NCBI RefSeq assembly: GCF_011305535.1 | Contig: NZ_CP049905.1 | Location: 496,001 to 560,000, forward strand | Reading direction: 5' to 3' | Length of the DNA stretch: 64,000 nucleotides | Origin: Diaphorobacter sp. HDW4B | Lineage (GTDB): Bacteria > Pseudomonadota > Gammaproteobacteria > Burkholderiales > Burkholderiaceae_C | In this document: positions 54,030 to 61,882 of the stretch, piece after piece | Layout: each line of letters starts with the position of its first letter | Position numbering within the stretch: the first letter of the stretch is position 1 | Notes under the pieces: model-generated | Database searches by the model: none | What the model saw: only the letters and a program-made list of their open reading frames with translations | Told to the model about the DNA's origin: nothing | Program-made: the position numbers and the translations under genes

Positions 54030-54356
54030 CTTCGGTTCTCGGATGATTGGATCGTAAAAGCCAAACGTCCGTCATTGCTCAGCTATGAGGTGCTCAAGAA
54101 GGTTGTGACAACATGGGCACCCGATTCAGGTGAGATGCTATTCTGATCTCAATTCAGAAGAGCGCAACGACCACACCAGTGATTCGTCTAGCGCTGCAGC
54201 AATCCACTGTAGCCGACCTCGAACTGCCGTAGCAATATGGCATCGGTCTTGGTACGGTGAGAAGGTGGCACCATCGAACGAGCGTGCAGGATGCAAGCCC
54301 TACGCTAAGTGTGGCTCAAGAAGAACTGGTGATTTGTCTACACAATCAACTGTAGC
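54030..54356 (+). mobile_element. Decayed IS481-family copy, left part
   Basis: This stretch aligns base by base with the start of the intact IS481-type element that follows (for example GGATGATTGGATCGTAAAA and the region before its ATG), but has many substitutions, stops and small gaps. It breaks at TGTAGC where the intact element has inserted. It is an older relative, not a recent duplicate. Confidence 0.85.
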
Positions 54357-55427
54357 TGTCAGGTCCCGGATGATTGGATCGTAAAAACCAAGCGTCCGCT
54401 ACTGTTCAGCCGAGAGGTACTCAAAGCGGTTGTGGCAACATGGCGCATCGAGACAGGAGAGACGCCATGCTGATCTCATTGCACAAGAACGCAACCACCA
54501 CGCCAGCGATTCGCCTGGCGCTGCAGCAATCGAGTGCGTCCGACCACGAGCTTGCGCAGCAATATGGCATTGGACTTGGTACGGTGCGCAAGTGGCGCCA
54601 TCGCACAAGCGTGCAGGATGAAAGCCATACCGCTCATCACCTGCAGACAACGCTCAACGCAGCGCAGGAAGAGCTGGTGATCTATCTGCGATCTCAACTG
54701 CTGCTGCCTCTGGATGATTTGCTGGCAGTCGTTCACGAATTCATTGAACCTGCGATGAGCCGCTCGGCGCTGGATCGATTGCTGCGTCGCCGAGGACATT
54801 CGCGCTTACCCACGGCCGTTCGAGCCGAGCACGAAAGCAAACCGTTCAAAGCCTATGAGCCGGGCTATGTGCACATTGATGTGAAGTACCTGCCCCAGAT
54901 GCAGGATGAGAACAAGCGCCGATATGTCTTTGTTGCCATTGACCGAGCTACGCGTTGGGTGTTCATCCAGATCAAGCAATACAAGACGGCAGCGGCTGCG
55001 CACGCGTTTTTGGCGACCCTGAAGAAAGCTGCTTGCTTCAAGATTCGCACGATCCTCACAGATAACGGCAAAGAGTTCTCGGATCGTCTGTTTGGCAAGC
55101 ACGAGAAGCAACCAAGCGGTGATCACGAGTTTGATTTACTGTGCAAGGAACTCGGTATAGAGCACCGACTCACACGGCCCAGAACGCCACGTACCAACGG
55201 AATGGTGGAGCGCTTCAACGGAAGGCTCAGCCAAGTGCTGCGCACGCATCACTTCAACAGTGCAGAGGATCTAGAGAAGACGCTTCATCGCTTTGTGTGG
55301 CTGTACAACCAGCAGATTCCACAGAAAGCTCTGCGGCATGAAACGCCCGTTCAGGCCCTCAAGCGATGGCAGGCGTCACATCCAAAATTGTTTGAAAAGA
55401 ACGTGCGCAATCATCCGGGACCTGACA
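54357..55427 (+). mobile_element. Intact IS481-family insertion sequence nested in an older copy
   Basis: 1071 bp with perfect 20-bp terminal inverted repeats (TGTCAGGTCCCGGATGATTG at both ends) and a perfect 6-bp target duplication TGTAGC (54351-54356 and 55428-55433). One transposase gene fills it. The target is inside the older decayed copy. Confidence 0.95.
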
Positions 55428-55432
55428 TGTAG
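54467..55432 (+). CDS. IS481-family transposase, stop codon supplied by the target site
   Basis: A 321-residue DDE transposase. An N-terminal HTH (SDHELAQQYGIGLGTVRKWR) is followed by the rve core: GYVHIDVKYLPQMQ (Asp), TILTDNGKEFSDRLFG (Asp) and RTNGMVERFNGRLSQVLR (Glu). ATG 54467 was chosen over a longer reading that starts at 54374 within the inverted-repeat region. The final codons run through the right inverted repeat, and the TAG stop (55430-55432) lies outside the element in the target duplication. It looks active. Confidence 0.92.
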   Translation: MLISLHKNATTTPAIRLALQQSSASDHELAQQYGIGLGTVRKWRHRTSVQDESHTAHHLQTTLNAAQEELVIYLRSQLLLPLDDLLAVVHEFIEPAMSRSALDRLLRRRGHSRLPTAVRAEHESKPFKAYEPGYVHIDVKYLPQMQDENKRRYVFVAIDRATRWVFIQIKQYKTAAAAHAFLATLKKAACFKIRTILTDNGKEFSDRLFGKHEKQPSGDHEFDLLCKELGIEHRLTRPRTPRTNGMVERFNGRLSQVLRTHHFNSAEDLEKTLHRFVWLYNQQIPQKALRHETPVQALKRWQASHPKLFEKNVRNHPGPDM

Positions 55433-55625
55433 CTACCGCTCGATGATTTGGTGACCATCATCCACGAGTATATTTAACCGGCAATAAGCCGCTCGGTGCT
55501 GTGCCGACTGCGCCTCTGCAGGGGGCATCACGCTTGCCGGCGCCCGTCAAGTCCGAGAATGAAAACAAGTCATTCAAGGCCTACGAGTCAGGCTTTATGC
55601 ACAGCGGCGTTATCTGACACCAAGC
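55428..55625 (+). mobile_element. Decayed IS481-family copy, right part (cut by IS3)
   Basis: After the target duplication the older copy resumes (CCGCTCGATGATTTGGTGAC corresponds to a part of the intact transposase gene) up to about 55610 and is then cut by the second IS3 element. It contains stops in all likely frames. Confidence 0.8.
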
Positions 55626-55643
55626 TGAATCGCCCCGGATTCT

Positions 55644-56519
55644 CTAGACACTTTCGAGCCGTTGGGAATGCCGTCTTTCGAACTCTACCGGAGAGATATC
55701 TCCGGCGGTGCCATGACGCCTTTTCGGGTTGTAAAACATCTCGATGTAGTTGAAGACATCAGCCCTGGCCTCATCGCGCGTCGGGTAAATCTGGCGGCGA
55801 ATACGCTCGCGCTTGAGCAACTGGAAGAAGCTCTCGGCCACGGCGTTGTCGTGACAGTTGCCGCGACGACTCATGCTGGAGACCAGATTGTGATCTCGCA
55901 GAAAGCCCTGCCAGTCATGGCCTGTAAACTGACTACCCTGATCCGAATGCACCATGACAGGCAGCTTAGGCCTGCGACGCCACAAGGCCATCAACAGTGC
56001 ATCGAGCACCAAGCCAGTATCGATGCGGCTGCCCATAGACCAGCCAACAACCTGACGTGAGAACAGGTCAACCACCACCGCCAGATACAGCCAACCTTCA
56101 TGGGTGCGGATGTATGTGATGTCAGTCACCCAAGCTTGGTTGGGCTCGGCCGCTGCGAAGCGGCGCTGCAAGTGATTGGGCGCGACGATGGCAGGTTTGC
56201 CGCCACGCATGCCTGCACGGCGTTTGTAGCCCGTCTGTGAGCGCAGCCCCTCGATTTTGAGCAGTCGTGCCACGCGATGCTTGCCGCAGCTCTCGCCCAA
56301 ATCACGCATGTCCATGGTCAGCTTGCGATAGCCATAGACGCCACCACTCTCGAGCCACGCATGCTTGAGAAGACCCAACAGACGTTGATCGTCCTTTGCA
56401 CGAAGGCTCATCGGTTGCGCCTTCCAGGCGTAGTAGCCGCTAGGGTGTACAGCCATGACCTTGCACAGTCGGCGAATGCTGTACTCACCTTCATGGCGCT
56501 TGATGAATGCGTACTTCAC
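55644..56519 (-). CDS. IS3-family transposase OrfB, copy 2
   Basis: A 291-residue product that differs from the copy 1 OrfB only near the C-terminus (RLESV instead of RLNSV). All catalytic blocks (WVTDITYI, HSDQGSQFTG, NAVAESFF) are intact. Confidence 0.93.
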   Translation of the reverse strand: MKYAFIKRHEGEYSIRRLCKVMAVHPSGYYAWKAQPMSLRAKDDQRLLGLLKHAWLESGGVYGYRKLTMDMRDLGESCGKHRVARLLKIEGLRSQTGYKRRAGMRGGKPAIVAPNHLQRRFAAAEPNQAWVTDITYIRTHEGWLYLAVVVDLFSRQVVGWSMGSRIDTGLVLDALLMALWRRRPKLPVMVHSDQGSQFTGHDWQGFLRDHNLVSSMSRRGNCHDNAVAESFFQLLKRERIRRQIYPTRDEARADVFNYIEMFYNPKRRHGTAGDISPVEFERRHSQRLESV

Positions 56520-56794
56520 CCGGACTGCTTGGCAAAGTACGCTGCGGCCTTTTTTAGGATGTCGCGCTCCTCTGTGACTCGCTTGAGTTCAGCCTTCAGT
56601 CGTCGCAACTCCTCGGTTTGTGACACCTGTGCCGGCCGATCATGGGCAGGCGTTCCTTGAGCCTTGATCCATTGATAAAGGCTGTGCTGACTTACGCCTA
56701 GTCGGGCTGAAACATCGGCCACCTTATGGCCGCGCTCAGTGATCTGCTTGACCGCTTCGGTCTTGAATTCTTGGGGATATCTTTGCTTACTCAT
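56516..56794 (-). CDS. IS3-family OrfA, copy 2
   Basis: A 92-residue HTH/leucine-zipper protein like copy 1 with Lys for Asn at residue 3. The A6G frameshift run is kept. Confidence 0.92.
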   Translation of the reverse strand: MSKQRYPQEFKTEAVKQITERGHKVADVSARLGVSQHSLYQWIKAQGTPAHDRPAQVSQTEELRRLKAELKRVTEERDILKKAAAYFAKQSG

Positions 56795-56857
56795 GGCACC
56801 TCCTATTGGGCCTTAGATTTGAGGCTCAGAGGTGTCTAGAAAACCCGGGGCGATTCA

Positions 56858-56924
56858 GGCCATGGCATAACTGCGTCTGGGGTTTGGCGTAGCGCGGACT
56901 CAGGACGCTTTATGCAACAAAGCC
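56858..56924 (-). mobile_element. IS5-family end fragment, inverted relative to the one at 62.86 kb
   Basis: The reverse complement reads GGCTTTGTTGCATAAAGC, then a leader with CCAAACCCCAGACGCAGTTA; the element at 62862 has GGGCTTTGTTGCATAAATC and AACAAACCCCAGACGCAGTT at the same distance. Only the end remains; the IS3 copy 2 has replaced the rest. Confidence 0.7.
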
Positions 56925-56981
56925 GTATTGGGATATATCTCAATATGGCCAAATCGTCTCCATTTCATGAAGGCAATCATC

Positions 56982-57125
56982 ATGGCCCTGACCCATCGCC
57001 AAGTGGATTGCAAGCCCGACACGCATTTCGGTTTCACAGCCCAAAACAGCGTGGAAGGTGTGTCGGCACGTCCGTTCTACGAGACGCCGTTCGCCGACCT
57101 GTTCGAAGGCGAGGTTCAAAAATGA
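56982..57125 (+). CDS. Small hypothetical protein, coupled to the next gene
   Basis: A 47-residue protein (MALTHRQVDCKPDTHF...) ending FADLFEGEVQK. GAAGG lies nine bases before ATG 56982; another ATG at 56967 is in frame. Its TGA overlaps the following ATG as ATGA, which supports real translation. No family is recognised. Confidence 0.5.
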   Translation: MALTHRQVDCKPDTHFGFTAQNSVEGVSARPFYETPFADLFEGEVQK

Positions 57126-57448
57126 GGCTGCCTGTCGCCTTGGCCATCGCGATTATTGCGCCCCGACAGTCCAGCGCTGAACAAACTAGCGCACCGGCCA
57201 CTATCCATGTCGCCGCTTGCAGCCTCGAATTCGACCTGCGCGCAGACTACAAGATCACTCGCCACAAGCACACGCAAGACGAACCCAGCGGGGATCAGGG
57301 CCGGCAATGCAGCTTCGACATCTTCAAAGCGAAGCTCGACCCAGCCCAGCGCGGCGAATGCAAGGACAAGGACGAAGGCGGCGAGCGGCCCAACGACGTG
57401 TGCGACTGGATGCTCTCCACCGGCGGCCCCACAACCCGTAACCGGTGA
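57122..57448 (+). CDS. Hypothetical exported protein with four cysteines
   Basis: A 108-residue protein. MRLPVALAIAIIAPRQSSAE is a short signal-like start with cleavage likely after SSA. The mature part has four Cys (AACSLEF, RQCSFD, GECKD, DVCDWM), enough for two disulfides, and many charged residues. It overlaps the small upstream gene by ATGA and converges on the surface-protein gene. No function is recognised. Confidence 0.6.
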   Translation: MRLPVALAIAIIAPRQSSAEQTSAPATIHVAACSLEFDLRADYKITRHKHTQDEPSGDQGRQCSFDIFKAKLDPAQRGECKDKDEGGERPNDVCDWMLSTGGPTTRNR

Positions 57449-57484
57449 GTCCCCCACACTGTCGCAGCGGCTTTCCTTGGCAAA

Positions 57485-58912
57485 TTAGTTGTTGCCACCA
57501 CCACCACCGCAAACTCCCTCATATCTAACGTGCACAGGGGTGTTCTCATCCGTCAGAGCCGGTGGCGATCCAGCCGATCCCGGCACCCAGGACAGGCCAG
57601 CAGCGGTGGAGGAGGATGTCACTCCGTCGAAGAGGGTGAAAGATGCGGGCCCGTAAGTAAATCCACTGGCAAACGGCGTCCCATTATCGATAGTGAGCTC
57701 GATCGTGTTCAAAACCAACGCATCTGTAGGCAGCCCAACCACATGGGTAGCTCCATCAGTACCGAAATAATACCAAGATAAATCAAAGTCATACTGACAC
57801 TTCGTGTTCACGGTCAGCACCGCAGTGCTGCACACGGCGGCATTGGGTGAGGGGGCGCAAACCTGATAATTCACTGTGCAATTGCCGCTCCCCGGCACAT
57901 CGTAGGTCGCCATACCGGTGCTGCTCACGCTGGAGTTGGTGCAGGTGCCGCCGGGTTCCAAAGTGAACAGACTTCCTGGCGGATAGGTGTCGTTTGGCGT
58001 TATGTCTGATGTGGCGCCAACAGTATTCGCAAGCTGAAGGGCCTCATCATCCACAGGAGTAACGACGGGAACCACAGGAACGACGGGAATGACGGTCAGC
58101 ACCGCTGTGCTGCACACGGCGGTATTGGGTGTCGGGGCGCAAACCTGATAATTCACTGTGCAATTGCCGCTCCCCGGTACATCGTAGGTCGCCGTGCCGG
58201 TGCTGCTCACGCTGGAGTTGGTGCAGGTGCCGCCGGGTTGCAACGTGAACAGACTTCCTGGTGGATAAGAGTCGTTTGGCGTTATGTCTGAGGTGGCGCC
58301 AACGGCACCGGCAGGCCAGCTGGCCGTATCGTTCACAGCGGTAACGACAGGGTCGGCGCAGGAGCCAGCAAGTTGCACGGTACAACTCTGATTTGGCGAC
58401 AGTTGAGTGCCCACGGCACAGTCTGTAGGGGGACTCAACAAACTGGTACCTGCGCCCGGAGTCAGTTCCGTAATTTTGAGCAAGACGTTGGTATTATTTT
58501 TGACGGTATTGGCGTTGGTACCAGTGATGCTGAGCGTGCCGCCAGAACTGCTGTCCAGCGACAATGCGGTCAACACCTGACTCATCAGGTCTGTGGGTGT
58601 CATCGCGCTCAAGGCCAGCACACAGGCCATCATCAACGAGGCCACCCTGCCAGTGATTGCCAGTTGGCGCCAGGCTAAGGCAAGCACCCCCAGAAGCAGC
58701 AACGCCAAGCCAAAGATCGAGAGTGACGGCACAGCGGCTGGGGGGACCATCGGTTCTGCCGTGTAAACCAAATTCGCGGAGCATGATGCAGCTGCCTGCG
58801 CAAACGCCATTTTACCGGGTACAAGTCCTAGAAAACCCGTGACCAAGGCGCCCGTCGGCAAACGCGCTCTCCGTGGATCCACCATAAATGCATCAAGTGT
58901 AATTTTTTTCAT
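57485..58912 (-). CDS. Probable exosortase-H (XrtH)-processed surface protein with duplicated domain
   Basis: A 475-residue exported protein. After an N-terminal signal region (about 1-40, ending KMAFAQA) comes VPSLSIFGLALLLLGVLALA, followed by WRQ, about residues 61-83. This resembles the IPTL-CTERM sorting signal (Pro-x-Leu-Ser, hydrophobic helix, basic end) but lies near the N-terminus, as in proteins named midcut-by-XrtH. A second hydrophobic stretch follows. The rest is Ser/Thr/Cys-rich with two nearly identical domains containing GATSDITPND and PPGSLFTLQPGGTCTNSSVS. It ends VCGGGGGNN. The assignment is from motif likeness; XrtH itself is not in the window. Confidence 0.7.
   Translation of the reverse strand: MKKITLDAFMVDPRRARLPTGALVTGFLGLVPGKMAFAQAAASCSANLVYTAEPMVPPAAVPSLSIFGLALLLLGVLALAWRQLAITGRVASLMMACVLALSAMTPTDLMSQVLTALSLDSSSGGTLSITGTNANTVKNNTNVLLKITELTPGAGTSLLSPPTDCAVGTQLSPNQSCTVQLAGSCADPVVTAVNDTASWPAGAVGATSDITPNDSYPPGSLFTLQPGGTCTNSSVSSTGTATYDVPGSGNCTVNYQVCAPTPNTAVCSTAVLTVIPVVPVVPVVTPVDDEALQLANTVGATSDITPNDTYPPGSLFTLEPGGTCTNSSVSSTGMATYDVPGSGNCTVNYQVCAPSPNAAVCSTAVLTVNTKCQYDFDLSWYYFGTDGATHVVGLPTDALVLNTIELTIDNGTPFASGFTYGPASFTLFDGVTSSSTAAGLSWVPGSAGSPPALTDENTPVHVRYEGVCGGGGGNN
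57811..58020. repeat. Intragenic repeat unit, copy 1
   Basis: A 210-bp unit that is nearly identical to 58093-58302 (start to start 282 bp). It encodes the second copy of the GATSDITPND domain of the surface protein. Confidence 0.9.
58093..58302. repeat. Intragenic repeat unit, copy 2
   Basis: The partner of 57811-58020, with about a dozen base differences. It codes for the first domain copy of the surface protein. Confidence 0.9.
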
Positions 58913-59279
58913 AAAACAACTACCAATCTTGGGTTACGATAGATTTGCGCAAATCATCACAATCCTCCCCCAGTAGAAATTGGAAGATTGTTCAAGATCC
59001 TGCAGCACAGAATTGGAAGTTCCCAAGCCTATCGGTAACCATTCAATAGGATCCATGAAAAATCCCCATCCGAGTAGAACGTTCTACACGCGTTTTGTCG
59101 AGATAGGCAAGGGATAAGGTACTCCTGTTTGGTCAAATTTTCAACTCGAAATCGATCAGTATTTCAACCGTCTGCTAGACGTGTCTCCCAAAGAATTGCT
59201 TGGCTAGTACCTAGACAGGCGCGATAGCCAATCCCTTTGCAATCAGCAAAAAAACTCGAACCCCAACTTGACGCAAAAC
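58913..59279. other. AT-rich intergenic region
   Basis: No gene seen. It holds the promoter region of the leftward surface-protein gene and the leader of the XRE pseudogene. Confidence 0.45.
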
Positions 59280-59579
59280 ATGCTCTTGAACCGCCGCTTG
59301 AGATCACGACGTGAGAAGCTGGGCTGGTCTCAGGAGAAAGTGGGGTGCTGATCGGCATCGAAGAATCGTCAAACCGTGCTCGGATCAGCCGATATGAGTT
59401 GGGGACGCATGAGCCCCCCGGTGAAGACAGCACGATTGATTGCAGAGACACTGGGTGTGTCCCTCGCCTACCTGTACTGTGAAGACGATCAATGCGCGCG
59501 ACTATTGCTGGCACTTGAAGGCGTGAGCAAGCCGCAGAGAGACAAAAAGCTGACGCAGTGGCTGAGTGAATTTATGTGA
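59280..59579 (+). pseudogene. XRE-family repressor with two compensating frameshifts
   Basis: Three frames join to one HTH_3 protein: NRRLRSRREKLGWSQEKVG, then VLIGIEESSNRARISRYELG and THEPP, then VKTARLIAETLGVSLAYLYC. A base is missing near 59350 (GTGGGGTGCTG) and one extra lies in the C-run near 59415. Read straight, it stops after 24 codons. The last 120 bp recur at 61226-61351. Confidence 0.7.
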
Positions 59580-60063
59580 CAGTTCATCGGTGGGGCAGGT
59601 CTTGGCCTAGGCACACAGGAAATCTGATACTTCGTATACATCGTACAGACTGAGGCGCGTATGGGGGAAAAACAGTGAGCGCATTTCGACCTTGCTGTGG
59701 GACAGAACACCCTATGTCCTTGAGGGCGCACGTTTACTTCTACTTGCTCCAGCACCTGGCTCACCTCTATATGAGCGATTGCGCATGATTGATCGTGTAG
59801 TTGGCCAGCTAAATGTGACCACAGACACTTCACATGGACCTGACACGGTCTGCCCTTCAATTTCAAATCACATAGCGCCATCACCCCTGCTCTCTAACGA
59901 TCAGAAATAACTGACTGCGCGCAACTTTCACGAATCAACCACCAGCTACTGCCCCGCCAAAAAGATAAATTTACTATTGAGTAAATAGGGTCTATTAAAA
60001 AGACTATCAGGGAAAGTCGAATTTTGTTATCTTGTGATACACAAGACGCATTAGGAGACGAAG
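59580..60063. other. Region without a recognised gene
   Basis: A 72-codon frame (59692-59910) exists with no known family and no good ribosome site. AT content rises toward 60060. Confidence 0.4.
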
Positions 60064-60342
60064 ATGTCAGTTTTCCTTGTTACTTATGAGTTGACATCAG
60101 AAATGAATCGCAGTGCTCTCGTGCAGCTGCTTCACACGTTTCCGAGTTGGGTTCGCCTGTCTCACAACGTATACGCCATCTCAGGCGCAGATGATCCGAC
60201 ACAAATCTATAACTTCCTGTCGCAAGTCTTAGATTTCTATGACCGGGTGTACATCATCGCTGTGCAAAAGCCATTTTCAGGAATCGGCATTAACCGAGTT
60301 GAGCGCTGGCTTGACTCACATTTGCCAGAAAATGACCACTGA
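60064..60342 (+). CDS. Stand-alone Cas2-like small protein (SinR family annotation)
   Basis: A 92-residue protein with a strong AGGAGA site before ATG 60064. The start MSVFLVTYELTSEMNRSALVQ (Val-Thr-Tyr-Glu in place of the Cas2 Tyr-Asp), the two-residue W-x-R-L-S-x-N-V-Y strand, and DRVYIIAVQKPFSG give the beta-alpha-beta-beta-alpha-beta ferredoxin fold of Cas2 and VapD-like proteins. Stand-alone relatives are often annotated as SinR or Cas2-like. No Cas1, other cas gene or repeat array is in the window, so a CRISPR role is not supported. Confidence 0.7.
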   Translation: MSVFLVTYELTSEMNRSALVQLLHTFPSWVRLSHNVYAISGADDPTQIYNFLSQVLDFYDRVYIIAVQKPFSGIGINRVERWLDSHLPENDH

Positions 60343-60354
60343 GCAATCAAGCAA

Positions 60355-60630
60355 TTACTTACATTGTGAGAGTGAAAGTGATCGCTCTATCTGTACAGCC
60401 AAGTCCGCACAGGTATGAAGGAGCACCTGTCGCTGATCCAGTTTCAAGTCGGCCGCGATCTGCAGAAGATCCTTGGCATCAGCGTCCCAATCACTCTCAC
60501 ACTGAGTTTTTGGAGCACCACGCGCAACGGATAACGCGCACTTCAGGTGCGAATAAATTGTGAGCGCTCCTGCGATTCCAACACTAGGTTGAGACACTAC
60601 AGATGCATGATTTCGAAAATTCCTTGACAT
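60355..60630 (-). CDS. Hypothetical protein convergent with the Cas2-like gene
   Basis: A 91-residue protein (start MSRNFRNHASVV) with GGGAG eight bases before ATG 60630. The C-terminal part is helical (KDLLQIAADLKLDQRQVLLH, then DLAVQIERSL). It ends 12 bp from the end of the Cas2-like gene. No family is recognised. Confidence 0.5.
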   Translation of the reverse strand: MSRNFRNHASVVSQPSVGIAGALTIYSHLKCALSVARGAPKTQCESDWDADAKDLLQIAADLKLDQRQVLLHTCADLAVQIERSLSLSQCK

Positions 60631-61218
60631 AGTCTTCTCCCATCAAATGAAGAACGCTTGCTAGGCTCGCTGGGAGTGTCAATGTATGCACATCAATTCA
60701 CAAATGCAACAATCACCTACCTAGTTGTCAGAATCTCAGAAATCTTTACATGGCGGCGTGGAAACTACAGTTTTTACATCTTAAATAACGTGAACTATAT
60801 CCCTAGAGCAAGGGATGGATTTTTTACAAAAAGACGCAACATTGCATCAAATCCTTTGGCTTCGTTTCAGGGGAAGGAGGAATCGATGCTTGGAAAGACA
60901 CAGTCAATTGGCCACGCAGCTTGCACGACACCTCAAACGGCGGCTTTTCACTGGGCCTGCTGCGGCAACTCTGGCAAACCTACAGGGTACTCAAAGGTAG
61001 ACTGGCACAGAGCCCCTCTTCACGCTCATTGGTGGGCCATAGACGCAAACGGCAACGCTCATTAGTTTGCCAACCCTCGCCTTCCTGTGTTCGATACATC
61101 TTGGCACTTTGAAGTGACTTTGGCACCAGATTTTGGTTTCCACGGGGACTATCGCGAATCACTTACTGAACGGCCATTGACGTAGTCTGGAGTCCTACTT
61201 GTCAGCATGAGGCATTGC
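60631..61218. other. AT-rich region without a recognised gene
   Basis: Only short frames with no known family occur; a 135-codon frame from 60658 changes character midway and is not convincing. It may be decayed mobile DNA. Confidence 0.4.
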
Positions 61219-61351
61219 GACACTGGATGTGTCCCTCGCCTACCTGTACTGTGAAGACGATCAATGCGCGCGACTATTGCTGGCACTTGAAGGCGTGACA
61301 AGCCGCAGAGAGACAAAAAGCTGATCCAGTGGCTGAGTGAGTTCGTCTGAA
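61219..61351 (+). repeat. Second copy of the XRE repressor 3' end
   Basis: About 125 bp are nearly identical to 59454-59579 (GTGTCCCTCGCCTACCTGTA onward), with one base lost in GGCGTGACAAGC. Direct orientation, 1.77 kb from the first copy. Confidence 0.85.
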
Positions 61352-61390
61352 GCTCGGACAAGCTACTTTGTTGGAAGCCAGAACGACAAA

Positions 61391-61418
61391 AGCCCGTCCA
61401 ATTTCTTGAACGGGCTTC
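61391..61418. terminator. Terminator beside the tRNA-Phe fragment
   Basis: AAGCCCGT and ACGGGCTT pair around a 12-base loop, with Ts following on the minus strand. It lies just past the 3' end of the tRNA-Phe fragment, as a tRNA terminator would. Confidence 0.7.
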
Positions 61419-61429
61419 TGAAGGATTCT

Positions 61430-61475
61430 GGTGGCCTGGCGCGGAATCGAACCACGGACACACGGATTTTCAATA
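61430..61475 (-). pseudogene. tRNA-Phe 3' part (attachment-site remnant)
   Basis: On the minus strand the sequence TTGAAAATCCGTGTGTC, GTGGTTCGATTCCGC and GCCAGGCCACCA is the anticodon-to-CCA part of tRNA-Phe (GAA). Beyond the anticodon loop the match is lost and no D arm or 5' acceptor strand is present. It looks like the 3' duplicate made by tRNA-targeted integration. Confidence 0.8.
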
Positions 61476-61493
61476 CAACGGAATAATTCGCAT

Positions 61494-61733
61494 TTATGCC
61501 GCAAGTTGAAGATTTACAAGGAATTTTTTCAGTTTTCCGCGTCTGTCCTGCACCCTTTCCGAACTTGACGCCGAACGGTCGCTACTGTTTTCGACTCGAT
61601 CTCCGCTTTCGTCATGCAAATCAATGCAGTGGCGCTCGGTTGTGACGAACTCTACCGAACGGCTCGGTTCCATGGTCAGTTTCGCTTTCCTGACGCTGGC
61701 GATGAAAGTCGTACTTCGACTCACAAGTGACAT
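61494..61733 (-). CDS. Doubtful small hypothetical protein
   Basis: A 79-codon frame starting directly upstream of the tRNA-Phe fragment. It is charged (RRGKLKKFLVNLQL at the end), has no evident ribosome site and no known family. It may be chance. Confidence 0.2.
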   Translation of the reverse strand: MSLVSRSTTFIASVRKAKLTMEPSRSVEFVTTERHCIDLHDESGDRVENSSDRSASSSERVQDRRGKLKKFLVNLQLAA

Positions 61734-61882
61734 TCACAGAATCTACAGGAAGCAGCCCCCCTTGCATCCTTGCTTGTAGACCGTGGCACGCCGCCTACAC
61801 GAACTATGCAAGCGCATAGAAGTGCATTGAGCTGAAGTAGCTAGAAGCTATAGTGATAGAAAACTCACTGACCTGACTCAAT

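Larger units (their letters stand above)
55626..56857 (-). mobile_element. IS3-family insertion sequence, copy 2
   Basis: 1232 bp, the same length, ends and orientation as the copy at 17676-18907, with only a few differences (for example GTTG/TTCG near the left end). Flanking bases (AAGC left, GGCC right) show no target duplication. It has cut an IS481 remnant on the left and an IS5-family end on the right. The two copies bracket about 36.7 kb. Confidence 0.93.

Noticed and set aside
17676-56857. Classical composite transposon
   Set aside because: The outer flanks (CTGGA and GGCCA) give no matching target duplication, so only the possibility of IS-mediated rearrangement is kept.
59164-59514. 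A 116-codon minus-strand frame
   Set aside because: It is antisense to the broken XRE repressor and has no recognisable content.
60064-60342. CRISPR system
   Set aside because: The Cas2-like gene is alone; no cas1 or other cas genes and no repeat-spacer array are seen in the window.
61149-61463. A 104-codon minus-strand frame
   Set aside because: It runs through the tRNA-Phe fragment, the terminator and the duplicated repressor end.
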